Shown: in pieces, positions 1-8,025 of the stretch
Numbering within the stretch: the first letter of the stretch is position 1
How the letters are laid out: each line of letters opens with the position of its first letter
NCBI GenBank assembly: GCA_016705125.1
Contig: JADIYW010000013.1
Coordinates: 40,039-104,038 of the forward strand
Origin: Bacteroidota bacterium
GTDB lineage: Bacteria; Bacteroidota; Bacteroidia; Chitinophagales; JADIYW01
Direction: 5' to 3'
Length of the DNA stretch: 64,000 bases
Position numbers and translations under genes: made by a program
The notes under the pieces: model-generated
Told to the model about the DNA's origin: nothing
Databases searched by the model: none
Seen by the model: only the letters and a program-made list of their open reading frames with translations

Positions 1-66
<66 letters not shown>

Positions 67-124
67 TTTTGAGAGTGCAAATATAATTTTTTTTATATGA
101 CTTACAATTTATAAGAGATTATTT

Positions 125-1202
125 TTAAGGAATAAATGAAATTATTTCCCAAGCAGCATTTTTGACACCATTATGTACAATTAATTGATTTTTGTAATAA
201 TCAAAGTAGTGTTTATCTTCGCTTATTAATAACTTTTTTAATTCTATCTCTAAATTTAAAGTATTAAAATCATTTTGTATCAACTCTTTTACTATTTCCT
301 TTCCTGCTATCAAATTTACGATACTAATAAATGGCACTTTTATAAGCATTTTTGCTATTAAGAATGAAAACCAATCACTTCGATATACTACTATTTGAGG
401 CACACCAAATAGGGCTGTTTCTAATGTGGCTGTTCCTGATGTAACAATTGCAATTGTAGCATTTTTTAAAAGTGGATAAGTGTTTTCATATTGAACTGTT
501 ACATTCGGAGGCAAATTATCTTCTTTGTAAAGTGATTTTGGAATTATTGATAAACCACCTATTACAAAATTTTGTTCTGGAAATCGCTTTGAAAGCTCAA
601 GCATAATGTGTAAATTCCTACTAACCTCCTGTATTCTGCTACCAGGCAATAATAGGATATAGTCTTTTTCTTTTTCAATTTTCAATTGCTGATTAATAAA
701 ATTATCAATTTTTGAAACTAAGGGATTTCCAATATATGTGGCTTCTACATTATATTTTTGATAGAATTGCTTTTCAAAGGGAAAAATTACAAAAATCCTT
801 TTGATACATTGTTGAATTATTTTTACTCTTTTGGTATTCCATGCCCATAGCTGGGGCGAAATATAATAATAAGTTGTTATTTTCCTTTTTAGCCCACTTG
901 GCTATTCTTAAATTAAAACCTGGGTAGTCAACTAATACCAAAACATCAGGATTAAAGGCTAAAATATCTTTTTTTGCTTTTTTGAAAAGAGAAAAAATTT
1001 TAAAAATGTTTTTGATTACTTCCCAGAAACCCATGAAGGCTAGCTTTTCTATCGGTACCAAAATGTTAGCACCTGCCGATTGCATATTTTTTCCACCCCA
1101 ACCAGCAATTTTAATTTCATTATTTAAAGCTGATAACTCTTTAATCAATTCAGCTGCATGTATATCTCCCGAAGGCTCTCCTACTAAAATAAAACATTTC
1201 AA
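125..1202 (-). pseudogene. lpxB: lipid-A-disaccharide synthase, frameshifted as sequenced
   Basis: LpxB condenses UDP-2,3-diacylglucosamine with lipid X to form the lipid A disaccharide at the inner membrane. The N-terminal part (1202 to about 890) begins MKCFILVGEPSGDIHA and contains LVLVDYPGFNLRIAKWAKK. The C-terminal part has YYYISPQLWAW, FPFEKQFY, GNPLVSK and LLLPGSRIQEV. The two parts lie in different frames. Removing one base near 881-893, next to a T5 run, joins them into one protein of the family's usual length. Nothing else is damaged. The start is TTG at 1202; a stop in the same frame lies just upstream. It follows surE by 56 bases, probably as one transcript. It is either a sequencing error or a fresh frameshift. 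Family call is strong; functional state unknown. Confidence 0.9.
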
Positions 1203-1258
1203 TTTTTTGCTTTAATTTTCAATGGTTTATAATTAAAATGTAATTCGTTTTGTTATAT

Positions 1259-2038
1259 TTATTCTCCTTTAAAATCCCAGTTTTTATTTATAAACCGAAT
1301 TCCATTATGGCTTGTAAGGTCGAATTGCACTGGAACAATGGAGACATAGCCATTATTCAATGCCCACTCATCTGTGTCTTCACCATGGTCAAAATTTACA
1401 AATCTTCCTGTTAACCAATAGTAATTACTTCCTCTTGGATCAATTCTTTCGTCAAATTCCTCAACCCATTTTGCCATTGCTTGTCTGCATATTTTAATAC
1501 CTTTAATTTCAGCAGCTGGAATTTTTGGGATATTTACATTCAATAAAGTCCCAGACGGTATATGGCTTTTTAAAATTTGGTTTATTATTTTCCTTGCATA
1601 CATTTTGGCTCCTGTAAAATCAGCATCAAAACTATAATCTAATAATGAAAAGCCTATGGCTTGAATACCATCTATGGATGCCTCCATGGCAGCAGACATT
1701 GTGCCAGAGTAAATTACATTTATAGAGGAGTTTGAACCATGATTTATACCACTTATACATAAATCAGGCTTTTTATGTAAAATTTTATCTATTGCTATTT
1801 TTACACAATCTGCTGGTGTGCCTGAACACTGATATGCAGGTACGTCACCAAAAACTTCCATTTTCGTTATTCTTAGAGGCTTGTCGAGGGTTATTGCATG
1901 CCCCATACCTGATTGAGGACTGTCGGGTGCTACTACATACACATCTCCAAATTCTGTTGCTACTTCAACTAATGCCCGAATGCCCGGCGAAATGATACCA
2001 TCATCATTTGTAACCAAAATTACTGGTCTATTTTCCAT
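1259..2038 (-). CDS. surE: 5'/3'-nucleotidase SurE
   Basis: SurE is a metal-dependent survival nucleotidase that dephosphorylates nucleoside 5'- and 3'-monophosphates. The metal site is visible at the N-terminus as TNDDG (residues 10-14), followed by APDSPQSGMGHAIT and GINHGSNSS, the family's Asp, Ser and Asn ligand motifs. Length is 259 residues, typical. The start is ATG, giving MENRPVILVTNDDG. It lies upstream of lpxB on the same strand, a pairing I recall from other Bacteroidota, which suggests co-transcription. Confidence 0.96.
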   Translation of the reverse strand: MENRPVILVTNDDGIISPGIRALVEVATEFGDVYVVAPDSPQSGMGHAITLDKPLRITKMEVFGDVPAYQCSGTPADCVKIAIDKILHKKPDLCISGINHGSNSSINVIYSGTMSAAMEASIDGIQAIGFSLLDYSFDADFTGAKMYARKIINQILKSHIPSGTLLNVNIPKIPAAEIKGIKICRQAMAKWVEEFDERIDPRGSNYYWLTGRFVNFDHGEDTDEWALNNGYVSIVPVQFDLTSHNGIRFINKNWDFKGE

Positions 2039-2145
2039 ATACCAAAGGTATATTTTTTTTGGATTCTTTAAGAATTCAGTCCTATTTTTTTGTTAAGTGT
2101 ATATTTATTTATTAAAATAAGGTATTTTAGCCAAAAAATATAGAA

Positions 2146-2754
2146 TTGAAATCACCCATTTCAAAAATAGTATCAATTGTCATCATCGTTTTATTAAGCC
2201 ATTTTTTGGTGTTAAAACCGCTTACGAATTGGTGGAACAAAAAATCGGAACCCGATATTTCAAGTACTGTTATACTTAAAGAAGTAAAAAAGGTAATGAA
2301 ATTGGTAAGTATCGAAGGTAATTTCTCTGAGCTGATGAATTATTCCGATTTTGAAACTATTGATTTTCCTGGTTTTAGGAAAAAGGCAATTGTTAAAGTA
2401 GATGCAAAGGTTTTGTATGGATTTGATTTGGAGCGTTTAAAGTTTGATGTTGATGAAGATAAAAAAACAATGACTTTAGGTGTTTTACCCAAACCCCAAA
2501 TTATTGCTATTGAAACGGATATTTCTTATTATGATATTTCTGAAGGATTATTTAATAGCTTTTCTGAGGCTGAACTTAGCCAGTTGAATAAAAAGGCCAA
2601 AGAAATGATTGTCAAAAAGGCTGAAAATAGCACTATGAGAAATCAAACGAATGAGCAAGCCAACGAAATACTTTATTTGTTAAGTACTTATGCTGAAAGC
2701 AATGGATGGAAATTTATTTATCCAAAAGCAAATTTGAATCTACCTAAAAAATAA
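2146..2754 (+). CDS. DUF4230 family membrane-anchored protein
   Basis: This 202-residue protein has one N-terminal membrane segment (about residues 8-24) followed by a soluble domain. The domain contains the DUF4230 pattern: a stretch running from KKVMKLVSIEGNFSELMNY, a YGFDLERL segment, and a C-terminal helical part ending in NGWKFIYPK. Function is not known for the family. The only reasonable start is TTG, right before KSPISK and the membrane segment. It is three bases upstream of the DUF456 gene, so the two are very likely co-transcribed. It is divergent from surE. Confidence 0.8.
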   Translation: MKSPISKIVSIVIIVLLSHFLVLKPLTNWWNKKSEPDISSTVILKEVKKVMKLVSIEGNFSELMNYSDFETIDFPGFRKKAIVKVDAKVLYGFDLERLKFDVDEDKKTMTLGVLPKPQIIAIETDISYYDISEGLFNSFSEAELSQLNKKAKEMIVKKAENSTMRNQTNEQANEILYLLSTYAESNGWKFIYPKANLNLPKK

Positions 2755-2757
2755 AAT

Positions 2758-3267
2758 ATGGAAGAATATATTATAATAACCCTGGGTTTCATTTTATTAG
2801 CTATTGGTTTGGTCAGTTCTGTTATCCCTCCTTTACCTGGGCCTCCTATTGCATTTTCTAGTTTGTTATTGCTACATTTTGGGACATCAAATCACCCAAT
2901 AAATAATTGGATATTATTGATCATGGGAATAGTTGCAATTGCAAGTACTTTTCTTGACAATTTAGCTTCGATTTATGGTACCAAAAAATTTGGTGGCACT
3001 AAAGCAGGTGTACGGGGTAGTTTTATTGGCTTGATTATTGCAGTATTTTTTACTGGCTGGATACCTTTTATTGGACCTTTTACTTCCATTTTAGTTGGAC
3101 CATTTATAGGAGCTGTTATTGGTGAAAAAATTGGTGGACAAGCAAACGAAGTCGCCTTAAAAAGTGGATTTGGCTCTTTTTTAGGTTTTTTAATGGGTGT
3201 AGGAATAAAAATTGGCGTATCTTTGGTGTTTTTGGTTTATTTTTTTAAATTGGTGATTTTTGGTTAA
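2758..3267 (+). CDS. DUF456 domain membrane protein
   Basis: A 169-residue polytopic protein of about four to five membrane segments with glycine-rich helices. SSVIPPLPGPP near residue 20, the YGTKKFGGTKAG motif, and the VGPFIGAVIGE helix match the DUF456 family, whose function is unknown. It follows the DUF4230 gene with a three-base gap. Its TAA stop overlaps the ATG of the next gene by one base (TAATG), so it sits in the middle of a four-gene run. Confidence 0.85.
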   Translation: MEEYIIITLGFILLAIGLVSSVIPPLPGPPIAFSSLLLLHFGTSNHPINNWILLIMGIVAIASTFLDNLASIYGTKKFGGTKAGVRGSFIGLIIAVFFTGWIPFIGPFTSILVGPFIGAVIGEKIGGQANEVALKSGFGSFLGFLMGVGIKIGVSLVFLVYFFKLVIFG

Positions 3268-3824
3268 TGGATTATAGTAAATTATTTCTGGTAAGATTGT
3301 ATAATGAGTACCGAAGTTTTTTTTGGGTTTGCATTGTATTTATCATTTTTCAATTTATGTTTTCAGTAAAGAGAGTTCAAAATTTTCCTTTTTTTACATT
3401 TGATATGTACTCACGTCCTGTTGAAGTACCAAGTAAAATAAAGCAAACAACTATAAAATTAGATGATTTAAAATTTGATTTTTCTCAATTAAATCCTTGG
3501 ACTGAATATACTTTAATTAATACTTTTGACCTTTTTAGATTTTATAAATTAACCAATCAAGATGTTTGGGCACATACAATTATTGACAGAAAAAATAAGT
3601 ACTTTTTCTTAAAAGGCTTGGACGACCATCAATTGATAAATGCAAAAGAGGATTACGATAAATATCCTAAATGGGTGTTCGATTTTCTAGAAAATTCATT
3701 AAATACAGAAACTAAAAAGAATTCATTGGAGTTTTTAATTTCAACATACGAAGTAAAAAATAGAGTTTTGGTTTTGAAAGAAGAAAAATCTGAGTTTAAA
3801 ATAAATAATAATGAGGCAAATTGA
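3267..3824 (+). CDS. hypothetical single-pass membrane protein
   Basis: A 185-residue protein I do not recognise. It has one hydrophobic segment (about residues 18-36, FFWVCIVFIIFQFMF) and then a hydrophilic region with no repeats or cysteines, which would make it a bitopic membrane protein. Its start overlaps the stop of the DUF456 gene, and its 3' end overlaps the next membrane gene by 14 bases. Tight coupling to the following polytopic protein suggests the two products act together, perhaps as a complex. That is inference only. Confidence 0.7.
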   Translation: MDYSKLFLVRLYNEYRSFFWVCIVFIIFQFMFSVKRVQNFPFFTFDMYSRPVEVPSKIKQTTIKLDDLKFDFSQLNPWTEYTLINTFDLFRFYKLTNQDVWAHTIIDRKNKYFFLKGLDDHQLINAKEDYDKYPKWVFDFLENSLNTETKKNSLEFLISTYEVKNRVLVLKEEKSEFKINNNEAN

Positions 3825-4644
3825 TCCGAGTACCCTTGATAGAAGAATAAGATATTATGGCTTTTTAGTATTTGGTTTTATCCTTATCGCTTTATTTTAT
3901 CGTTTTATGGGCAATAATTTATTATTTCAATTGGGAAATCCCCCTTTGAAAAACCCAGGTATCGATAATACTTATTGGCTTTTACACTTATTGTCAATTC
4001 CTCAGATTCTAATGGAATTTAATCTACTTAAATATATAGTCGATTTTTTATTGTTGTTTTTTACATTTATCTCTTTAGTTGCTTATATAAAAAGACCCTC
4101 TGCTATTTCTTTATTTATTGTGCTTTTTATCTATCTAATAACCGTTCAAAGTTATACTGCCAATCAAAATAAAACATCAGTTGCGCTTTTGCTAATGGTT
4201 ATTCCATTTATGGTAAAGCAGGAGCATTTCTTTTATATATGGGAGGCGCTTAGGTATTATTTGTTATTTATGATTGGTAGTTCTGGAATTTATAAGCTTA
4301 TTAATGGTGCTTTATTTTCTGCTGGTCATTTTTCAGATGTCTTATTTTTGCAACACACCGATTTAATGGTGATGAATCCAGAACACTTTTCATTGGTACT
4401 TTCAAAACCATTTATCGAAAATGGATTTTTGGGAACGCTTGCCTTTTTTATCGTTTTTTTAGTTCAAACCTCATTTATTGTAGGCTTTTTTACCAAAAAA
4501 TTTGATAAATTATTATTCGTTTCTTTATATGCATTTTTCATTCTTACCTATCTTTTTATGAGGATTCAAAATTTCGAATTTTTAATTTTAGGTTTTACTT
4601 TACTTAAAAGTAGGGATGTTAATTTCACGCATACTTGGGAATAG
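3811..4644 (+). CDS. hypothetical polytopic membrane protein
   Basis: A 277-residue protein with about seven hydrophobic segments. It has WEALRYYLLFMIGSSGIYKL in the middle, FLVQTSFIVGFFTKKFD near residue 220, and a short basic N-terminus. The pattern of a membrane protein with a conserved central helix carrying Arg and Tyr is reminiscent of HTTM/DoxX-like proteins, but I cannot assign a family. It overlaps the preceding single-pass gene by 14 bases (translational coupling). The next gene starts 84 bases downstream. Confidence 0.7.
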   Translation: MRQIDPSTLDRRIRYYGFLVFGFILIALFYRFMGNNLLFQLGNPPLKNPGIDNTYWLLHLLSIPQILMEFNLLKYIVDFLLLFFTFISLVAYIKRPSAISLFIVLFIYLITVQSYTANQNKTSVALLLMVIPFMVKQEHFFYIWEALRYYLLFMIGSSGIYKLINGALFSAGHFSDVLFLQHTDLMVMNPEHFSLVLSKPFIENGFLGTLAFFIVFLVQTSFIVGFFTKKFDKLLFVSLYAFFILTYLFMRIQNFEFLILGFTLLKSRDVNFTHTWE

Positions 4645-4728
4645 AAATTAGATATTTTCCTAATCTTTTGTTAAGTATTTAATGGAAGCGAATTATATTA
4701 ATATATTCGTTTATTAAATTTGTTTGTT

Positions 4729-5649
4729 ATGAATAAACCGTTACCTGGTCAAGCTTTTTTGGATAATTTTTTCTTCCATAATCATCGGATTAAAAATATT
4801 TTGTCTATTCCATTTTTATGGACTGGAATTGTTGCCATCATTTTTTTGATTTCTCATTCTATTTTTGGAGATTATCCGCTTTGGGTTTCATGGAAACAAG
4901 CCTCTGGAAATGCAACACATTTTTGTGAATTGAATAGATTTGGTCAAGGAGTGGTACAGCCATCAAATACTTGGTCAAATTTGGGTTTTCTATTTGTTTC
5001 ATTAGTAATATTGAGTATTGCTAAAAAAGACCATGACCATAAAGACAGGATGTCATCTGCTAATTATTTAGCTAATTATCCAGGATTTTCATTTTTATTG
5101 GGTTTTTCTGCGCTATATATGTTTATAGGAAGTTTCTTTTATCATGCCTCTCTTACTTATGTTTTTCAAAAAATGGATCAAGTAGGGATGTATTTTGTAA
5201 TGACCGCTTTCTTGGCTTTTGTAACTTATCGAATTTTTCCAAATTTTAGGTATAAAGGAAAAAAAATAAGCACGCACAAACCTTTAATTGTTATTGCTTT
5301 GTTGATCGACGCATTATTTAATTTCTTCTTATGGAAAATAAACATTAATATACTATTTCCAACGGTTGTTTTAACTTTCTTTGCCTTTAATTTAATCGGC
5401 ATTAATGTAGTTAAACACTCAAGACCTATTGGAAAATATTTGCACTTATCCATCGTTTCGCTCCTAACTGGAGCTTTCATTTGGATAATGGATATGTTTG
5501 ATATAATTTGTATTCCAACTTCTCCTTTTCAGGGTCATGCATTATGGCATTTGTTGTGTGCAACTGCCTTATTAGCCAATTATTTTTATTTCAGAAGTGA
5601 AAATTATCAAGGCTTTGATCCTAGTAAGATGGATAATGAAGCAATTTAA
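4729..5649 (+). CDS. ceramidase/CREST superfamily membrane protein
   Basis: A 306-residue membrane hydrolase candidate with about seven transmembrane segments. Signature residues of the CREST superfamily (alkaline ceramidase, PAQR receptors, Per1) are visible: FCELNRFG with NTWSNLGFL early, FFYHASLTYVFQKMDQVGMYF in the middle, and GHALWHLLCA at the end. These supply the expected Ser/Asp/His metal-binding set. Alkaline ceramidases release fatty acid from ceramide, which fits sphingolipid-containing Bacteroidota, but the substrate here is inferred. I chose ATG 4729 over the TTG nine bases upstream. The last bases of the gene abut a 30-bp direct repeat. Confidence 0.78.
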   Translation: MNKPLPGQAFLDNFFFHNHRIKNILSIPFLWTGIVAIIFLISHSIFGDYPLWVSWKQASGNATHFCELNRFGQGVVQPSNTWSNLGFLFVSLVILSIAKKDHDHKDRMSSANYLANYPGFSFLLGFSALYMFIGSFFYHASLTYVFQKMDQVGMYFVMTAFLAFVTYRIFPNFRYKGKKISTHKPLIVIALLIDALFNFFLWKININILFPTVVLTFFAFNLIGINVVKHSRPIGKYLHLSIVSLLTGAFIWIMDMFDIICIPTSPFQGHALWHLLCATALLANYFYFRSENYQGFDPSKMDNEAI

Positions 5650-5655
5650 TTTAGT

Positions 5656-5685
5656 TTGTAAATATTGAAATAAAACGTTTTAATT
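5656..5685. repeat. 30-bp direct repeat, left copy
   Basis: This 30-base stretch is identical to 7975-8004. It starts TTGTAAATATTG and ends ACGTTTTAATT, with the perfect palindrome AAAACGTTTT inside a longer near-palindrome. It lies 6 bases after the ceramidase-like gene. The two copies bracket a 2.3-kb segment of accessory genes and could be integration-site duplicates. Confidence 0.85.
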
Positions 5686-5858
5686 GGCACTATAATTTGT
5701 TTTGTTTTTTGACAAGCCATCAGCTCCATTTATCTTTTCAAGAAATGTGCCTTATTACAACATGCCAAATGTCCTTATTTTATTCATTTGTACGAGTTTT
5801 TAGACACTTTTTTATGAGTTGGTCATGCACGTTGCGGTGCACGTTGCACTAGGGTAAT

Positions 5859-6229
5859 TTATTTTGTCCTTATATCAAATAAATATGTAACATCAGAATT
5901 AAATCCAATTTTATTAGTTGATTTGCTATTTATTGTGATAATTAAATTCTTATAGGTTTCTTTGTTACTAAGATGTGGGTAAAATAATTCTGCAATATTT
6001 TCGGAGATAACTTTCAAGCTATCACTATGACAATTTATATTAGTTATTGTAATTTCAAAATCATATTTTTTTCTAAATCTCAAATAATCCTTGGACCCGC
6101 AATTATTTCACAATTATAAAGTCTTTGTATCTTTTCAATTGATTTTCTTTCATTTGTGTTAATTTGCTTAATTTCTTTTATTTTTAAAGACTGAAATAAG
6201 ATAGCAAGAATTAATAAATATTTACTCAT
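5859..6229 (-). pseudogene. hypothetical secreted protein, frameshifted
   Basis: Reading minus from ATG 6229 gives MSKYLLILAILFQSLKI, which looks like a signal peptide, and then about 30 residues ending in an early TGA near 6080. The neighbouring frame is open without a break through KDYLRFRKKYDF to DVTYLFDIRTK at 5859. One missing base in the GGG run near 6095-6097 would join them into one protein of about 123 residues. I do not recognise the family. It lies four bases after the membrane gene at 6234-6659, probably co-transcribed. The break may be real decay in the island or a homopolymer sequencing error. Confidence 0.5.
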
Positions 6230-6233
6230 TATT

Positions 6234-6659
6234 TTAAAATTTGACATTATTGGATCTCTTATAATCCAAAAAAATTAAAATTATCTGCAGAAAAAAAACT
6301 AACAAAGGTTTGAAAATTTCTGTTATTTTATCAAACATTCCAATTCTATAATATAATTTTGACACTCTTATTGGGATTTTATCATTTATATTCTTATTCA
6401 CCTCATCAAATTGACCCGAAATTGAAGTTACGTTTATATAATTTTTCTTCCCATTATAATGATATTCCATTTTATATTCTATAAATGCTCCTGATGCATC
6501 CTCACCATAATATTTGTTGCATATTTTACCATCAATAACATCGTGAGGAAGAATATATAAAAAAAAAATTAATTTAAATAACAATATAGATTTCGGTAAT
6601 GTAAATATTATAAAAAACATAGTAAACCAAGTCAGCTTAATTTTTCTTAAAAAAATCAT
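6234..6659 (-). CDS. hypothetical membrane protein (DUF3592-like layout)
   Basis: A 141-residue protein with hydrophobic segments at both ends (about residues 12-36 and 115-132) and a polar middle containing YKMEYHYNGKKNYINV. This two-helix layout with a beta-rich middle is seen in DUF3592 proteins, but the match is weak. Its ATG lies inside the last codons of an open C-terminal fragment (6637-6735). It precedes a frameshifted secreted-protein gene. Very AT-rich, as is all of this island. Confidence 0.55.
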   Translation of the reverse strand: MIFLRKIKLTWFTMFFIIFTLPKSILLFKLIFFLYILPHDVIDGKICNKYYGEDASGAFIEYKMEYHYNGKKNYINVTSISGQFDEVNKNINDKIPIRVSKLYYRIGMFDKITEIFKPLLVFFLQIILIFLDYKRSNNVKF

Positions 6660-6735
6660 AAATGTTTCCTTTATATTTAGTACTATTAGGCTCTAAATCT
6701 CCCCAAATCTGGCCATTATAATTACTAACATGTAA
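6637..6735 (-). pseudogene. possible C-terminal gene remnant
   Basis: A 32-codon open stretch ending at TAA 6637 encodes NYNGQIWGDLEPNSTKYKG and then NIYDFFKKN, a composition that looks like real protein. It has no start codon: an in-frame TAG lies at 6736-6738. Its end overlaps the first codons of the membrane gene at 6659, the usual geometry of coupled genes. I read it as the tail of an upstream gene that has been lost, but an open stretch this short can arise by chance. Confidence 0.3.
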
Positions 6736-6822
6736 CTAATATTGAATCTATTTGTATTATTTCTATCATTACTTAATCTACACTATAAAATTATTTTGCA
6801 CTACTATACATCCAACTACAGC

Positions 6823-6970
6823 AAAACTTATAAAATATAATTTTTTATTATCCGTAAATTTATATTTTTAGCTCCTTTTTTATACAAATATAAACAAAAT
6901 TGGTTTATTATACCGCACAAGTACCCCACGCTTTTTGGCTTTGCTGCGTACTCTTGCGTTAGTTTGGCGT
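6823..6970. repeat. dispersed ~150-bp intergenic element, copy A
   Basis: This stretch matches 30337-30485 over about 150 bases in the same orientation. Shared blocks include CTTTTTTATACAAATATAA, GCACAAGTACCCCA and GGCTTTGCTGC. Identity by eye is about 75-80 percent. Inside copy A, CGCACAAGTAC and GTACTCTTGCG form an imperfect inverted repeat that could fold. No coding frame is evident. It fills much of the otherwise empty 6660-7178 gap, upstream of a toxin-antitoxin pair. Confidence 0.7.
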
Positions 6971-7178
6971 TTTGTCAGAGGTTTCCAAAGTGGGATAAAA
7001 AAAACCATCATGACACTCTAAAAGATTGAAGTTTGCAAATTAAAAGCCTAATTTATCCTTAATAATCTTTAAAATTATGCTCATTTAAAAAATTAGTATT
7101 AAATTTGTATGCATTGTTGACCTAAATTTTTGGTAAGCTTATCTCCTTTTAAACTAAATATTCAAACTGCAAAATAGT

Positions 7179-7394
7179 ATGAGACACGTAACCGTATATA
7201 CAACTGATAAGGAATATAACCACTTTGTGGAACTGGCTAAAAACCTACATTACGTTAAAAAAATTGAAACGGATGATGAGCCTACAAAAGATGAGATTGT
7301 AAGTAATTTAAAAAGAGGTCTTGAGGAAATGCAATTAATCAAGAAAGGCAAATTAAAAACCACTTCTTTAAATGATTTTTTGAATGAGTTATAA
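7179..7394 (+). CDS. type II toxin-antitoxin antitoxin
   Basis: A 71-residue protein beginning MRHVTVYTTDKEYNHFVEL, a short beta strand and helix as in ribbon-helix-helix-like antitoxins, followed by an acidic linker and a C-terminal helix SLNDFLNEL. Its last 11 bases overlap the next gene, which encodes a RelE/ParE-fold toxin, so the assignment rests mainly on context. Antitoxins of this layout bind and neutralise the toxin and repress their own promoter. I see no clear operator. Confidence 0.75.
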   Translation: MRHVTVYTTDKEYNHFVELAKNLHYVKKIETDDEPTKDEIVSNLKRGLEEMQLIKKGKLKTTSLNDFLNEL

Positions 7395-7710
7395 AATTGA
7401 ACTTACTGACAACTTTAAAAAGGAGGCTAAAAAACTCATTAAAAAATATGCTTCGCTTCGTGCAGAAATTGCAGAGCTTGGCAAAGAACTTGCCAAAAAA
7501 CCAACTATTGGATTGCATTTAGGCAATGATATTTATAAAATACGTCTCGCCATTGTTTCTAAAAATAAAGGAAAGTCTGGCGGTGCAAGAGTAATATCTT
7601 TTGTGAAAATTATTGATGAAACGGTTTATCTACTTTCCATTTACAATAAAGGCGAAGTTGACAGCCTCACAGACAAGGAAATTAAGGAACTTATTAAAGG
7701 TTATTTATAA
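7384..7710 (+). CDS. RelE/ParE family toxin
   Basis: A 108-residue basic protein, MSYKIELTDNFKKEAKKLIKKY at the start, KKPTIGLHLGNDIYKIRLAI in the centre and VISFVKIIDETVYLLSIYNKGE near the end. The helix-helix-beta order and conserved Lys/Arg pattern (YKIRLAI, with the closing VYLLSIYNK strand) fit RelE-superfamily toxins, which usually cleave mRNA at the ribosome. It overlaps the antitoxin gene by 11 bases and sits in the direct-repeat-bounded accessory segment. Confidence 0.82.
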   Translation: MSYKIELTDNFKKEAKKLIKKYASLRAEIAELGKELAKKPTIGLHLGNDIYKIRLAIVSKNKGKSGGARVISFVKIIDETVYLLSIYNKGEVDSLTDKEIKELIKGYL

Positions 7711-7974
7711 AGTTGCTTGAAAACCAAAGGAAAACCACCCGAATCGTAACATTTTTTTGACCCTCCCGTAATCGGGACCGCACGAGCCAAGTGATTTTAT
7801 ATCCCGATTTGTCGGAAAAAGTAAATAATTAGATTTTTATGGATTTAGGAAGTAGGAGTGAATGGTAATTTTTGCACAATTAAATAAAAAGTCCAAGAAG
7901 CTGAACGCATATAACCAACGCCTCATTCTTGAACTAGTTTTTATTTTTAATAACATACTATGACTAGTTGGGGG
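7711..7974. other. intergenic region between toxin gene and direct repeat
   Basis: Most of the 315-base gap after the toxin gene. It holds a small perfect hairpin TCCCG-TAAT-CGGGA near 7765-7778, which may be part of a terminator, and ends at the right 30-bp direct repeat. I see no coding frame or RNA gene. Confidence 0.5.
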
Positions 7975-8004
7975 TTGTAAATATTGAAATAAAACGTTTT
8001 AATT
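7975..8004. repeat. 30-bp direct repeat, right copy
   Basis: This copy is identical to 5656-5685, in the same orientation, and lies 21 bases beyond the 3' end of the uup-like gene. Both copies sit right at the 3' ends of flanking core genes, so the ancestral locus probably had one copy between convergent genes. Confidence 0.85.
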
Positions 8005-8025
8005 CAATATCCCAATACTTATTAT

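Noticed and set aside
982..1215. 77-residue plus-strand open frame over lpxB
   Set aside because: It is the antisense frame of the conserved lpxB N-terminal region; the minus-strand reading carries clear family motifs.
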